Origin: Mycobacterium sp. E1747
GTDB taxonomy: Bacteria; Actinomycetota; Actinomycetes; Mycobacteriales; Mycobacteriaceae
DNA: 50,193 nucleotides
Direction of reading: 5' to 3'
NCBI RefSeq assembly: GCF_001667775.1
Contig: NZ_LZJI01000246.1
Span: 1 to 50,193, forward strand
In this document: in pieces, positions 34,140-44,900 of the stretch
Numbering within the stretch: the first letter of the stretch is position 1
How the letters are laid out: every line of letters starts with the position of its first letter
Notes under the pieces: model-generated
Told to the model about the DNA's origin: nothing
What the model saw: the letters and a program-made list of their open reading frames with translations, nothing else
The model's database searches: none
Made by a program: the position numbers and the translations under genes

Positions 34140-35369
34140 GTGGTTACCACCCGTGCACGCCTTGCCCTCGCCGCGGGAGCGACCGCGCGCTGGGCATCGC
34201 GGGTGACCGGACGCGGCGCCGGCGCGATGATCGGTGGCCTGATCGCGATGACCCTCGACCGCTCGGTCCTGCGTCAGCTGGCGGCCGGGCGGCGCACGGT
34301 CGTCGTCACCGGAACCAACGGGAAGTCGACCACCACCCGGATGACCGCCGCCGCGCTGGGCACGCTTGGTCCGGTGGCCACCAACGCCGAAGGCGCCAAC
34401 ATGGACGCCGGGCTGGTGGCTGCGCTCGCGGCGAACCGAGAGGCGCCGCTGGCGGCCCTGGAAGTCGACGAGATGCACGTGCCGCACGTATCCGATGCCG
34501 TCGAACCCGCCGTCATCGTCTTGCTCAACCTTTCGCGCGACCAGCTGGACCGGGTCGGCGAGATCAACGTCATCGAACGCACCCTGCGGGCCGGGTTGGC
34601 CCGGCACCCCACCGCCGTCGTCGTCGCCAACTGCGACGACGTGCTGATGACGTCGGCGGCCTACGACAGCCCGAACGTGGTGTGGGTGGCCGCTGGCGGC
34701 TCGTGGGCGAACGACTCGGTCAGCTGCCCGCGCAGCGGCGAGGTGATCGTCCGGGACAAGGGGCATTGGTATTCCACCGGCGCCGACTTCAAGCGGCCCA
34801 GCCCGCAGTGGTGGTTCGACGACCACACCCTGTACGGGCCCGACGGGCTGGGCGTGCCGATGCGGCTGGCGCTGCCGGGCGCGGTCAACCGCGGCAACGC
34901 CGCCCAGGCCGTCGCCGCCGCCGTCGCACTGGGCGCCGACCCCGCGAAGGCGGTGGCCGCCGCGTCGAGCGTCGACGAGGTCGCCGGGCGCTACCGGACC
35001 GTCCGCGTCGGCGACCACGAGGCGCGAATCCTGCTGGCCAAGAATCCGGCCGGCTGGCAGGAGGCCCTGTCGATGGTGGACAAGCACGCGGCCGGGGTGG
35101 TCATCTCGGTCAACGGGCAGGTGCCCGACGGGGAGGACCTGTCCTGGCTGTGGGACGTGCGCTTCGAGCACTTCGAGCACACGTCCGTGGTGGCCGCCGG
35201 GGAGCGGGGCACTGACCTGGCGGTGCGGCTCGGCTACGCGGGCGTCGACCACACCTTGGTGCACGACACCGTGGCCGCGATCGCGTCCTGCCCCCCGGGG
35301 CGGGTCGAGGTCGTCGCCAACTACACCGCCTTTCTTCAGCTGCAACGGGCGTTGGCGCGCCATGGCTGA
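34140..35369 (+). CDS. murT: Lipid II isoglutaminyl synthase, MurT subunit
   Basis: The protein has 409 residues. MurT is a Mur ligase that activates the D-Glu gamma-carboxylate of lipid II, and GatD supplies ammonia; together they amidate peptidoglycan. The ATP loop is GTNGKSTTT at residues 58-66, followed by LNLSRDQLDRVGEI near 125 and a Mur central domain. The C-terminal DUF1727 domain includes KNPAGWQEALSMV near 300. GTG 34140 follows the repeat region. The stop overlaps the gatD start by eight bases. Confidence 0.94.
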   Translation: MVTTRARLALAAGATARWASRVTGRGAGAMIGGLIAMTLDRSVLRQLAAGRRTVVVTGTNGKSTTTRMTAAALGTLGPVATNAEGANMDAGLVAALAANREAPLAALEVDEMHVPHVSDAVEPAVIVLLNLSRDQLDRVGEINVIERTLRAGLARHPTAVVVANCDDVLMTSAAYDSPNVVWVAAGGSWANDSVSCPRSGEVIVRDKGHWYSTGADFKRPSPQWWFDDHTLYGPDGLGVPMRLALPGAVNRGNAAQAVAAAVALGADPAKAVAAASSVDEVAGRYRTVRVGDHEARILLAKNPAGWQEALSMVDKHAAGVVISVNGQVPDGEDLSWLWDVRFEHFEHTSVVAAGERGTDLAVRLGYAGVDHTLVHDTVAAIASCPPGRVEVVANYTAFLQLQRALARHG

Positions 35370-36069
35370 TTCGACGGTGCGGATCGGGCTGGTGTTGCCC
35401 GACGTGATGGGCACCTACGGCGACGGCGGCAACGCACTGGTGCTGCGCCAGCGGTTGCGGTTGCGGGGCATCGCCGCGGAGATCGTCGAGATCACGCTGG
35501 CCGAGCCGGTGCCGGACTCACTGGACCTCTACACCCTGGGCGGGGCGGAAGACTACGCGCAGCGATTGGCCACCAAGCATTTGATCAGGCACCCCGGGCT
35601 GCAGCGCGCCGCCGAGCGCGGGGCACCCGTGCTGGCGATCTGCGCCGCTGTTCAGGTGCTCGGGCGATGGTACGAGACGTCGGCGGGTGAACGCGTCGAC
35701 GGCGTGGGCCTGCTCGATGCGACGACCTCGCCGCAGAATGTCCGCAGCATTGGCGAACTGATCACCAAGCCGTTGCTGCCGGGCCTGACCCAACGGCTCA
35801 CCGGTTTCGAGAACCACCGGGGCGGCACCGTTCTGGGCCCCGCCGCGTCGCCGCTGGGTGCGGTGGTCAAGGGCGCGGGCAACCGGGCGGGTGGCGGCTT
35901 CGACGGCGCGGTGCAAGGTAGCGTCGTGGCCACCTACATGCACGGCCCCTGCCTGGCCCGCAACCCCGAGCTGGCCGATCTGTTGTTGAGCAAGGTGGTC
36001 GGTGAGCTGGCACCGTTGGAGTTGCCCGAGGTGGAGTTGCTGCGCCGGGAGCGGATGGGGGTGCGCTGA
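35362..36069 (+). CDS. gatD: Lipid II isoglutaminyl synthase, GatD glutaminase subunit
   Basis: The protein has 235 residues. The class I glutamine amidotransferase-like fold begins IGLVLPDVMGTYGDGGNALVL near residue 8. The catalytic Cys94 sits in LAICAAVQVLG, and the catalytic His is in ATYMHGPCLARNPELAD near residue 194. GatD releases ammonia from glutamine for MurT. It overlaps murT by eight bases, so the pair is translated together. Confidence 0.95.
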   Translation: MADSTVRIGLVLPDVMGTYGDGGNALVLRQRLRLRGIAAEIVEITLAEPVPDSLDLYTLGGAEDYAQRLATKHLIRHPGLQRAAERGAPVLAICAAVQVLGRWYETSAGERVDGVGLLDATTSPQNVRSIGELITKPLLPGLTQRLTGFENHRGGTVLGPAASPLGAVVKGAGNRAGGGFDGAVQGSVVATYMHGPCLARNPELADLLLSKVVGELAPLELPEVELLRRERMGVR

Positions 36070-36070
36070 C

Positions 36071-36499
36071 GTGAACGTGGACATCGCGAGAGACAGATTC
36101 GCGGGCGTCGGCGCCGTGCTGGTCGCGGCCGCATTGATCACGCCGGCGCCGGCGCACGCCACCCCTGAGGTGCCGAGCGGTCGTTACACGGTGCTCTATA
36201 CCGACAGCGACAAGACGACCACATGGCTTTTCGCCCCCTGCGGGTCGGACTGCACGCTGGCGACCTCCCAGGACGGCGGGACGTTCGTCATCAGCTGGGA
36301 GTTCGACCTCGCGAACGGACGCTGGACCCACAGCGGCGCAACGCAGGCACCGTGCGCGAACGGGTCATCGGTCCCGGCAACCGTCGACTACAACTTCGAC
36401 GCCGTGTCGCTTGCCGGTGAGGGCCGGACGACCACGTCCGACGGCTGTGGCGGTCCAGGCTCGACGGTCACCCGGCCGTTCCGATTGATGAAGACCTGA
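36071..36499 (+). CDS. Small secreted protein of unknown function
   Basis: The protein has 142 residues. A signal peptide with hydrophobic core FAGVGAVLVAAALITPAPAHA is followed by a mature domain of about 110 residues. Cysteines occur in APCGSDC, APCANG and DGCGGPG, giving four or more Cys for disulfides. GTG 36071 starts one base after the gatD stop. The domain has YTVLYTDSDKTTTWLFAPCG and WEFDLANGRWTH, reminiscent of small beta-rich mycobacterial secreted proteins. It stands where M. tuberculosis has the unrelated Rv3714c, as I remember it. Function is unknown. Confidence 0.7.
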   Translation: MNVDIARDRFAGVGAVLVAAALITPAPAHATPEVPSGRYTVLYTDSDKTTTWLFAPCGSDCTLATSQDGGTFVISWEFDLANGRWTHSGATQAPCANGSSVPATVDYNFDAVSLAGEGRTTTSDGCGGPGSTVTRPFRLMKT

Positions 36500-36504
36500 G
36501 CGAC

Positions 36505-37116
36505 TCAGACCATCGCCCGGCGGCCGGCGAGCGCGCGGCCGAGCGTCAGTTCGTCGGCGAACTCCAGGTCCCCGCCCATCGGCAGCCCGGACGCGATCCG
36601 CGTCACTGTCAGCCCCGGGATGTCGCGCAGCATCCGCACCAGGTACGTGGCGGTGGCCTCACCTTCGGTGTTCGGGTCGGTGGCGATGATCACCTCGCTG
36701 ATGTCGACGTCGTCGACCCGCTCCCCGATCCGGCTCAGCAGCTCGCGGATCCGCAACTGCTCGGGCCCCACCCCGGACAACGGATCCAGCGCTCCGCCCA
36801 GCACGTGGTAGCGGCCGCGGAACTCGCGGGTGCGCTCGACGGCCTGCACATCCTTGGGCTCTTCGACGACGCACACCAGCGAGCCGTCCCGACGGGGATC
36901 CGAACAGATGCGGCACCGCTCGTTGTCGGAGACGTTGCCGCACACCGCGCAGAACCGCACGCCGTCGCGGACCTTGCCCAGCGCCGCGGTCAACCGGTCG
37001 ATGTCCGGCGGTTCGACCGACAACAGATGGAAGGCGATGCGCTGGGCGCTCTTGGGTCCGATACCCGGCAGCTTGCCGAGCTCGTCGATCAAATCCTGGA
37101 CCGGTCCTTCAAACAT
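36505..37116 (-). CDS. recR: Recombination protein RecR
   Basis: The protein has 203 residues, as in M. tuberculosis. RecR loads RecA with RecF and RecO at gaps. The helix-hairpin-helix DELGKLPGIGPKSAQRIAFHLL begins near residue 11; the C4 zinc finger is CAVCGNVSDNERCRIC near 56-71; the TOPRIM domain has VIIATDPNTEGEATATYL near 140. Its start is ten bases from the stop of the upstream ybaB gene, matching the widespread ybaB-recR pairing. Confidence 0.96.
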   Translation of the reverse strand: MFEGPVQDLIDELGKLPGIGPKSAQRIAFHLLSVEPPDIDRLTAALGKVRDGVRFCAVCGNVSDNERCRICSDPRRDGSLVCVVEEPKDVQAVERTREFRGRYHVLGGALDPLSGVGPEQLRIRELLSRIGERVDDVDISEVIIATDPNTEGEATATYLVRMLRDIPGLTVTRIASGLPMGGDLEFADELTLGRALAGRRAMV

Positions 37117-37126
37117 GTTGGAGGAT

Positions 37127-37468
37127 CTACAGCTTCGGCGCCGGTGGCTGTCCTGGCGGCGGGCCGCCGAAACCGCCGGCCAGCGCGCCGAGCCGCTCCT
37201 GCGCCATCCGGGTGACCTGCGTGGAAGCGTCGGCCATGGCCCCGACGATCAAGTCCTGCAGCGTCTCGACGTCACCGGGGTCGACCACCTGGGGGTCGAT
37301 CTGCACCCCGACCACCTCGCCGCTGCCCTTGACCGTCACCTTGACCAAGCCGCCGCCGGCCTGTCCGCGTACCTCGGCGTTGGCGAGCTGCTGCTGGGCC
37401 TCCATCAACTTCTGCTGCATCTGCTGCGCCTGGGCCAGCAGCGCCGACATGTCGCCTCCGGGTTGCAT
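37127..37468 (-). CDS. YbaB/EbfC nucleoid-associated protein
   Basis: The protein has 113 residues. The YbaB/EbfC fold is indicated by MQQKLMEAQQQLANAEVRGQAGGGLVKVTVKGSGEVVGVQIDP-type sequence in which helix one is QAQQMQQKLMEAQ near residue 13 and the strand segment VKVTVKGSGEVVGV lies near 42. It binds DNA as a dimer. ATG 37468 begins MQPGGDMSALL. The gene precedes recR on the same strand. Confidence 0.9.
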   Translation of the reverse strand: MQPGGDMSALLAQAQQMQQKLMEAQQQLANAEVRGQAGGGLVKVTVKGSGEVVGVQIDPQVVDPGDVETLQDLIVGAMADASTQVTRMAQERLGALAGGFGGPPPGQPPAPKL

Positions 37469-37566
37469 GACAGTCCCCTCGCATCTTGGTCTCGAGTTGG
37501 TTTCGCCTGCGTGTGTCCGGCGATTCGAAACACCCAGCGTAGACCGCGCGAGGCTACCTTTGCGCC

Positions 37567-38328
37567 GTGGACCTACGAGTGAGCAGGCGTGTCGGCATCA
37601 GGATGGTCATAGGTGTGTTGGTTGCCGCTTCGGCGGCGATCATCCCGACCGCAGGGGCGGTCCCGTCCAACATCGCCGGCATGGTGGTTTTCATCGACCC
37701 CGGCCACAACGGTTCCAACGACGCGTCCATCGGGCGTCAGGTGCCCACCGGCCGCGGCGGCACCAAGGACTGCCAAGCGAGCGGGACGTCGACCAACAGC
37801 GGCTACCCGGAACACACCTTCACCTGGGACACGGCGCTGCGGGTCCGTGCGGAGCTGAACGCCCTCGGCGTTAGGACCGCGATGGCGCGTGGCAATGACA
37901 CCGGGCTGGGACCATGCGTCGACGAGCGCGCCAACATGGCCAACGCGCTGCACCCCAACGCGGTCCTGAGCATCCACGCCGACGGCGGGCCCGCGTCGGG
38001 CCGCGGATTCCACGTCAACTACTCGGCCCCGCCGCTGAACCAGGTGCAGGCCGGGCCGTCGGTGCAGTACGCCCGGATCATGCGCGACCAGATGCAGGGC
38101 TCCGGCATCCCGCCCGCCAACTACATCGGCCAGAGCGGGCTGTACGGGCGCTCGGATCTGGCCGGGCTGAACCTGGCGCAGTACCCATCGATCCTGGTCG
38201 AGTGCGGCAACATGAAGAACCCCGCGGACTCGGCGCTGATGGAGTCGGCCGAAGGCAGGCAGAAATACGCCGACGCAATGGTCCGCGGCGTCGCAGGTTT
38301 CCTGGCCTCCCAGGGCCAGGCGCGCTAG
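37567..38328 (+). CDS. ami1: N-acetylmuramoyl-L-alanine amidase Ami1 (Rv3717 type)
   Basis: The protein has 253 residues. It cleaves the lactyl-L-Ala bond of peptidoglycan in the cell envelope. A signal peptide covers about residues 1-31. Amidase_3 zinc ligands are His47 (VFIDPGHNG), Glu82 (YPEHTF) and His137 (SIHADGG), and the catalytic Glu212 is in ILVECGNMKN. Cys69 and Cys117 may form the disulfide known in this family. It is the last gene of the shared backbone; the biosynthetic locus follows. Confidence 0.93.
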   Translation: MDLRVSRRVGIRMVIGVLVAASAAIIPTAGAVPSNIAGMVVFIDPGHNGSNDASIGRQVPTGRGGTKDCQASGTSTNSGYPEHTFTWDTALRVRAELNALGVRTAMARGNDTGLGPCVDERANMANALHPNAVLSIHADGGPASGRGFHVNYSAPPLNQVQAGPSVQYARIMRDQMQGSGIPPANYIGQSGLYGRSDLAGLNLAQYPSILVECGNMKNPADSALMESAEGRQKYADAMVRGVAGFLASQGQAR

Positions 38329-38922
38329 GCCCGGAAGCCGGCAGCCTCCCCCGGCCGGCGCGGACCCGGGGACCCGCCGCGGTGGCCCGCCCCGGCCGAC
38401 GCCATCGCTCGGCAGTCGATACCGACGCCTGCACCTCCCGTCTCCGCCCGGCCGCCTGACCAATCGCGGCTTAACGTGGGGCTAACACACTTGTCACCCA
38501 GAAGAATTTGCCTCAACGCGGCGCGCGCGGAGGTGACCTTCTGTAGGGTCTGTTCTACGCATGTCGACTTGCGGTGTGGGAGAACCGATGATCAATCTGT
38601 CGACGACGACAACGACAACGTGTCCGTTGCGGCCGACGACCGGCGCGCGACACCTTCTGACCGGCCTACGCAGCGATTTCAGCCGACTGCGCAACGGCAG
38701 GAAACGCAGCCATCCGCGCTGCGCGTCTCCGCCCATCCGGGGCTCGGGGCAATCCCCCCCGAAGGGCCGGCCCCACCTCGGGGGGAACGCCCGCGCCACG
38801 GTGGACGCTCATTTGCTTAGGCGTCAATTCAGCAAACCACCGCAGCCAATGGTCGTGCCCGCCGAGCGATCAGGATTCATACGCGCTTACCGCCCCGTCG
38901 GATAAGAAGAGGGTGAGCGGCC
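38329..38922 (+). other. 594-bp region between ami1 and the polyketide synthase
   Basis: This region holds GC-rich spacer (38329-38460), a somewhat AT-richer patch (38461-38560) that may contain the synthase promoter, including a -10-like TAGGGT at 38544-38549, and a possible small gene (38588-38905). No transposase, repeat array or tRNA was seen. Weak pairing such as CCGGAAGCCGGC near 38332 does not look like a proper terminator. Confidence 0.4.
38588..38905 (+). CDS. Possible 105-residue basic protein upstream of the polyketide synthase
   Basis: ATG 38588 is preceded by GGGAGAA at a suitable distance. The frame begins MINLSTTTTTTCPLRPTTG, is rich in Arg, Pro and Ser, and stops 17 bases before the synthase start. 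About four-fifths of its codons end in G or C, as in neighbouring genes. ATG 38561 is a longer alternative in the same frame. I recognise no domain, and a competing frame (38476-38820) exists in the same DNA, so this is a modest call. It could be a regulator, a small partner, or a non-coding leader. Confidence 0.4.
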   Translation: MINLSTTTTTTCPLRPTTGARHLLTGLRSDFSRLRNGRKRSHPRCASPPIRGSGQSPPKGRPHLGGNARATVDAHLLRRQFSKPPQPMVVPAERSGFIRAYRPVG

Positions 38923-41900
38923 GTGGAGACATCGGGTTTCACTTCCACTGCTGTTATCGGCATGGCCTGCCGGCTGCCGGGGGGCATCGACTCTCCCGAG
39001 CGGTTGTGGGAGGCGCTGCTGCGCGGGGATGACCTTGTCACCGAGGTGCCCCCGGACCGATGGGACGCCGACGAGTACTACGACCCCCAGCCGGGCGTGC
39101 CCGGCCGCTCGGTGACGAAGTGGGGAGGATTCCTCGACGACGTCGCCGGCTTCGATTGCGAGTTCTTCGGGATCACCGAGCGCGAAGCCACCGCGATCGA
39201 CCCGCAGCACCGACTGCTGCTGGAAACCTCGTGGGAGGCCATGGAACACGCCGGCCTCACCCGAGAGGCGATGGCCGGCTCGCTCACCGGCGTGTTCGTG
39301 GGTCTGACGCACGGCGACTACCAACTGCTGGCGGCCGACGCGCACGCCGTGGAGGGGCCGTACGGATTCTCCGGCAGCAGCTTCAGTTTGGCGTCCGGCC
39401 GGATCGCGTACGCGTTGGGCGTGCACGGCCCCGCGGTCACGGTGGACACGGCTTGTTCGTCCGGGCTGACGGCGGTGCACCTGGCCTGTCGCAGTCTCGG
39501 CGACGGTGAAAGCGACCTCGCCCTGGCCGGTGGCGCGACCGTGATCCTTGATCCCCGAAAGTTCGTCGCGGGGTCGGCGGAAGGCATGCTGTCCCCCACC
39601 GGAAGGTGTCATGCGTTCGACGTCGGGGCCGACGGGTTCGCGTCCTCCGAAGGCTGTGTCGTGTTGCTACTCAAGCGATTAGCCGATGCGCTGCGTGACG
39701 GTGACCGGATTCTCGCGGTCATCCGCGGCACCGCCGCCAATCAAGACGGGCACACCGTCAACATCGCCACCCCGTCGGTCGCGGCGCAGACCGCGGTGTA
39801 TCGGGCGGCATTGGCCGCCGCGGGCGTCGACGCCGCCACCATCGGCATGGTGGAGGCCCACGGTACCGGCACACCAATCGGCGACCCGGTCGAATACGCC
39901 AGCCTGGCCGCCGTCTACGGGGTCGACGGCCCCTGCGCGCTGGGCGCGGTGAAAACCAATCTCGGGCATGCGCAGGCGGCGGCGGGCGCGGTGGGGCTGA
40001 TGAAGGCGATCCTGTGCCTGCAACACGGCGTGGTGCCCCAGAATCTGCACTTCACCGAGCTTCCTGACCAGCTGGCCGCCATCGAGACCAATCTCTTTGT
40101 GCCACAGACGGTTATGCCGTGGCCAAGGGATGGCGGTCATCCCCGACGGGCGTCGGTGTCGTCGTACGGGCTTTCCGGAACCAACGCTCACGCCATCGTC
40201 GAGCAGTCACCCGAATCCGGCTCCGTGCGCGACCTTTCGGTTGATTCGCCGAGCACCGAACCCCTGGTGTTTCTTCTGTCGTCCAGCTCGGCCGACGAGC
40301 TGCGCCGCACCGCCGGCAGGCTCGCCGACTGGGTGGCGGCACACGACGACGTCCAGTTACCGGATCTGGCCTATACCCTCGCGCGCCGGCGTGCGCACCG
40401 CCCGGTGCGCGGCGCCGTCGTTGCGGGCAGCCGTCCGGAACTGATTGCGGCTCTGCGGAAGACGGCCGCCGGCGACAGCCCCTTCCCGGCGGCGAGCGGC
40501 CATGACGACCGGGGACCGGTGTGGGTGTTCTCGGGGCAGGGGTCGCAGTGGTCCCAGATGGGCACCGAATTGCTCCGTACCGAACCGGTTTTCGCCGCGG
40601 CCGTCGCCGAGGCCGAGACCCTGATCGCGCGCGAAGCCGGATTCTCGGTCACCGAGGCGATGACCGCGGCGCAGACCGTCACCGGCATCGACCGAATCCA
40701 GCCGACGCTGTTCACCATGCAGATCGCGCTCGCGGCCGCCTTGCGCTCGTACGGCGTGCGCCCCGGCGCGGTCATCGGGCATTCCCTCGGCGAGGTCGCC
40801 GCGGCCGTCGTGGCCGGTGCCCTGTCGCTGGAAGACGGGGTGCGGGTCATCTGCCGGCGGTCGCGGTTGATGTCCCGCATCGCCGGATCCGGCGCGATGG
40901 CGACGGTGGAACTTCCTGCTCAGCAGGTTCTTTCGGAGTTCATCACCCGCGGTATCGACGACGCAGTGGTGGCGGCGGTCGCCTCGCCGCAATCCACGGT
41001 GATCGGCGGGGCCACCCAAACCGTTCGCGATCTGGTCGCATCCTGGGAGCTCCACGATGTGCTGGCCCGTGAGATCGCCGTTGACGTCGCATCGCATTCG
41101 CCCCAGGTCGACCCGATCCTCGATGACCTGGCGGACGAACTTGCGGACCTCCAACCGATGCCACCGGAAATTCCCTTCTACTCAGCCACCCTCTACGACG
41201 CCCGTGAGCGGCCGGTCTGCGATGCCGAATACTGGGTGCAAAACCTCCGCCAAATGGTGCGATTCGCCCCCGCGGTGCGGGCCGCGATGGAAGAGGGTTA
41301 CCGGGTTTTCGCGGAGATGGCTCCCCACCCGCTGCTCACCCACGCGTTGGAGCAGACTGCCCGCAGTCTCGACACGCCGCTGGCCGCGCTGGCGGTCATG
41401 CGCCGCGGCCAAGCGCTGCCATTCGGGCTGCGCGGCTTCGTAGCCGACCTGCACGGCGCCGGTGCCGCCGTGGATTTCTCGGTGCTCCACCCCGATGGCA
41501 GGCTGGTGGACGCGCCGCTGCCGACGTGGGCCCACCGGCCGCTGTTGTTGCGCCGCGGTGATCACGAATCACCGACGCACGGTCGCAGCATCTCGGTCCA
41601 CCCCCTGTTGGGTGCACACGTGCGCTTGCTGGAGGAACCGGAACGCCACGTCTGGCAGGCCGAGGTGGGCACCGCCGCCCAACCGTGGTTGGACGACCAC
41701 CGGGTCCGCAATGTTTCGGTGCTGCCGGCGGCGGCATACGCCGAGATGGCGCTGGGCGCCGCGAGCACCGTGCTGGGTGACGAGGCTGAGGTCGGTGATT
41801 TGTGTTTCGAACGCGCGCTGTTGCTGGATACGCAAACCACCGTCAGCGCCTCGGCGGCGGTGTCAGCACCGGATGTCGTTGAGTTCGCGGTGGAGACCAA

Positions 41901-44900
41901 GCAGCAGGGGCAGCACGCGACCGCGGTTCTTCGCGCCGCCACCGGGCAGCAGCCGGCCGCGCGGAACATGCCCGCGCTGCTGGCCGCCCACCCGCACCAC
42001 GAAGACGGCGCCGAGGTGCGCCGGCGCCTGGACCGACGCGGTCTTCAGTATGGCCAGGCCTTCAGCGGCTTGGTCGCGTTGCGCACCAGCGACCAAACGC
42101 CCGATACCGCGCTAGCCGAGGTCGCGCTGCCCGGCCAAATCCGTTCGAAGCAAGAGGGTTACGCGGTACACCCAGCGCTGCTGGACGCATGCTTTCAGTC
42201 CATCGCTGCACACCCGCGGGTGCAGGCGCTCGACGACGACGCGCTGGCGTTGCCGCTGGCGATCCGGGCGATTCGTCTCCACGGCGCCACCCGGTGCGCC
42301 CGCTACTGCTACACCCGGGTGACGCACGCCGATACGGCTGGGATCGAGGCCGACCTCGACATGCTCGATGAGCACGGGACCATCCTTCTCTCGGTGCTGG
42401 GGCTGCGGTTGGGCACGAGCGCAGCCGATGACGGCCACGCCCCACGGCTGCTGGCCGAGCGGCTGCTGACGGTCGACTGGCGACAGCGCGAGCTGGCCGA
42501 CGACCAATACGCCGCCGCCGGAACGTGGCTGCTGATCACCACCGCTGGTGACCTAGGCGCCGCGTTGACCGATGCTCTGAAAGGGCATGGTGCGCAGTGC
42601 ATCACTATGTGCTGGCCACCGCACGCCGACCATCATGCGACGGCACAACAGCTTCGAGACCACCTGCGTACGGGCGGATTCAGCGGGATGGTGATTCTGA
42701 CGGGACCCAGAAACGGCGGTGCCGCTGACCAATCCACGCGCCTGGGTTCTGAGTCTGTGCAGCATCTGATCCGCATCACCCGCGATCTGCCCGACTTCCC
42801 TGGCGAACTCCCGCGGCTCTATGTCGTGACCCGCAACGCGCAGGCCGTGATCGCCGGCGACGTGCCCGACCTGGAGCAGGGTGGGCTGCGAGGTTTGGTG
42901 CGGGTGATCGGCACCGAGAATCCCCACCTCCGGGTCACCCAGATCGATATGGACCAAGCCACCGACCCGGAGCAGCTGGCTCGGCAACTGCTCGGCGGCT
43001 CGGAAGAGGACGAGACCGCGTGGCGCCAGGACACCTGGTATGCCGCACGCTTGTCCCTCACGCCGCTGCGGCCTGAAGAGCGACGAACCACCGCCGTGGA
43101 TCCGGGCCGGGACGGGATTCGTCTGCAGATCCGTACACCCGGTGACCTTGCGTCGATGGAATTCGTTTTCCAGGAACGGCGTTCGCCGGGCCCCGGAGAG
43201 GTCGAGGTCGCGGTCAGCACTGCCGGCGTCAGCTACCCCGACGTGCTGGCCGCGCTGGGTCATGACCCGCAGCACGGGCTGGGCACCGATTTCGCCGGGG
43301 TCGTGACCGCGGTCGGAGAAGGCGTCGTGGAGCACAACGTCGGCGATCGCGTCGGCGGGTTGTGCGGCGGCTCTTGGGCCACCTTCGTCACGTGTGATGC
43401 CCGCCTGGCGGTCGCCCTGCCGGCCGACCTGTCCGACGGGCAGGCGGCCGCGGTGCCGACCGGGCACGCCGTCGCGTATCACGGCTTGCATGAGCTCGCC
43501 CACATCAAGGCCGGTGATCGCGTCTTGATCCACTCCGCGAGCGGCGGGGTGGGACAGGCGGCGACCGCGATCGCCCGTGCGGCGGGCGCCGAAATCTTCG
43601 CCACCGCGGGCAGTGAGGCGCGCCGGCAACTTCTGCGGGACAGGGGCGTCGGCCACGTTTACGACTCGCGTAGCACCGACTTCGCCGACCTGATCCGCCG
43701 CGACACCGATGGCCACGGCGTGGACATCGTGCTCAACTCGGCCTCCGGCGCCACCCAGCGAGCCGGGCTCGAATTGCTCGCGCCGGGTGGCCGATTCATC
43801 GACCTCAGCCGGTGCGAAGCCCGGCTCGGACACATCCCCGCACGCAATATCGCTTTCCACAATGTAGACATGGCGTTGCTGTCCGCCACCGAGCCGGACC
43901 GAGTGCACGCCCTGCTGACCACCGTGTACCGGTTGATCGCCGAGGGAGTACTGCCGGTGCCGGCCCCCACGCACTACGCACTTGCCGACGCGGACAACGC
44001 TATTCGCCTCATGGCGGGCGCCCGGCACGTCGGCAAGCTCGTGCTCGACATACCGCGAAGCGGTGTCCGACGAGTGCCGGTGCCGCCCGCGCAGGCCCCG
44101 GTCTTCCGCCGCGACGGCGCGTACCTCGTCACCGGCGGGCTCGGGGGCCTCGGGGTGTTCTTGGCCGACATGATGGCGGCCAACGGCTGCGGGCGCCTCG
44201 TGCTGTGCTCACGCTCGCAGCCGACTCGCGAAGCCAGGGAAACGATCGATCGCATCAGGGCAAGCGGCGCCGACGTCGCGGTCGAGTGCGGTGACATCGC
44301 CGAACCCTCCACCGCGCGCCGCTTGGTGGCCATCGCGACCGCCACGGGGCTCCCGGTGCGCGGCGTGCTCCACGCGGCCGCGGTGGTAGACGACGCCACC
44401 CTGAGCAACATCACCGCAGAGATCGTCGAACGTGATTGGGCGCCAAAGGTTCACGGTGCGTGGCAGCTCCACGCCGCCACCCTCGACCAGCCGTTGGACT
44501 GGTATTGCTCGTTTTCCTCGGCCGCCGCCCTGGTGGGATCTCCCGGCCAGGGCGCCTACGCCGCGGCCAACAGCTGGCTGGACGCCTTCACCCACTGGAG
44601 GCGCGCTCAAGGCCTGCCGGCGACAACCATCGGCTGGGGACCCTGGGCCCAGATCGGGCGCGCCACCACCCTGGCGGAGACTTCGGACATGGCGATCCGG
44701 CCGGACGAGGGCGGGTACGCGTTCGAAACACTGCTGCGTCACGACCGGGCCTACACCGGCTACGCACCGATCACGGGCGCTTCGTGGCTGAAGCTGCTGG
44801 CCGAGCGCAGTCCCTTCGCCGAGGCGTTTCGCCCCGTCGGAAACGGCACGGGCACAGGCAAACTACGCGCCGAGCTGAACAAGCTCCCCATTGACGAGTG

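Noticed and set aside
32901..35414. An 837-codon minus-strand frame running through dnaQ, the repeat and the murT region
   Set aside because: Only the dnaQ part (32901-33893) has family motifs; the rest lies antisense to murT, which is clearly real, and the open frame is expected in GC-rich DNA.
38476..38820. A plus-strand frame overlapping the small ORF before the synthase
   Set aside because: It has no ribosome-binding site near its start and competes with the better-supported frame at 38588; composition alone does not support it.
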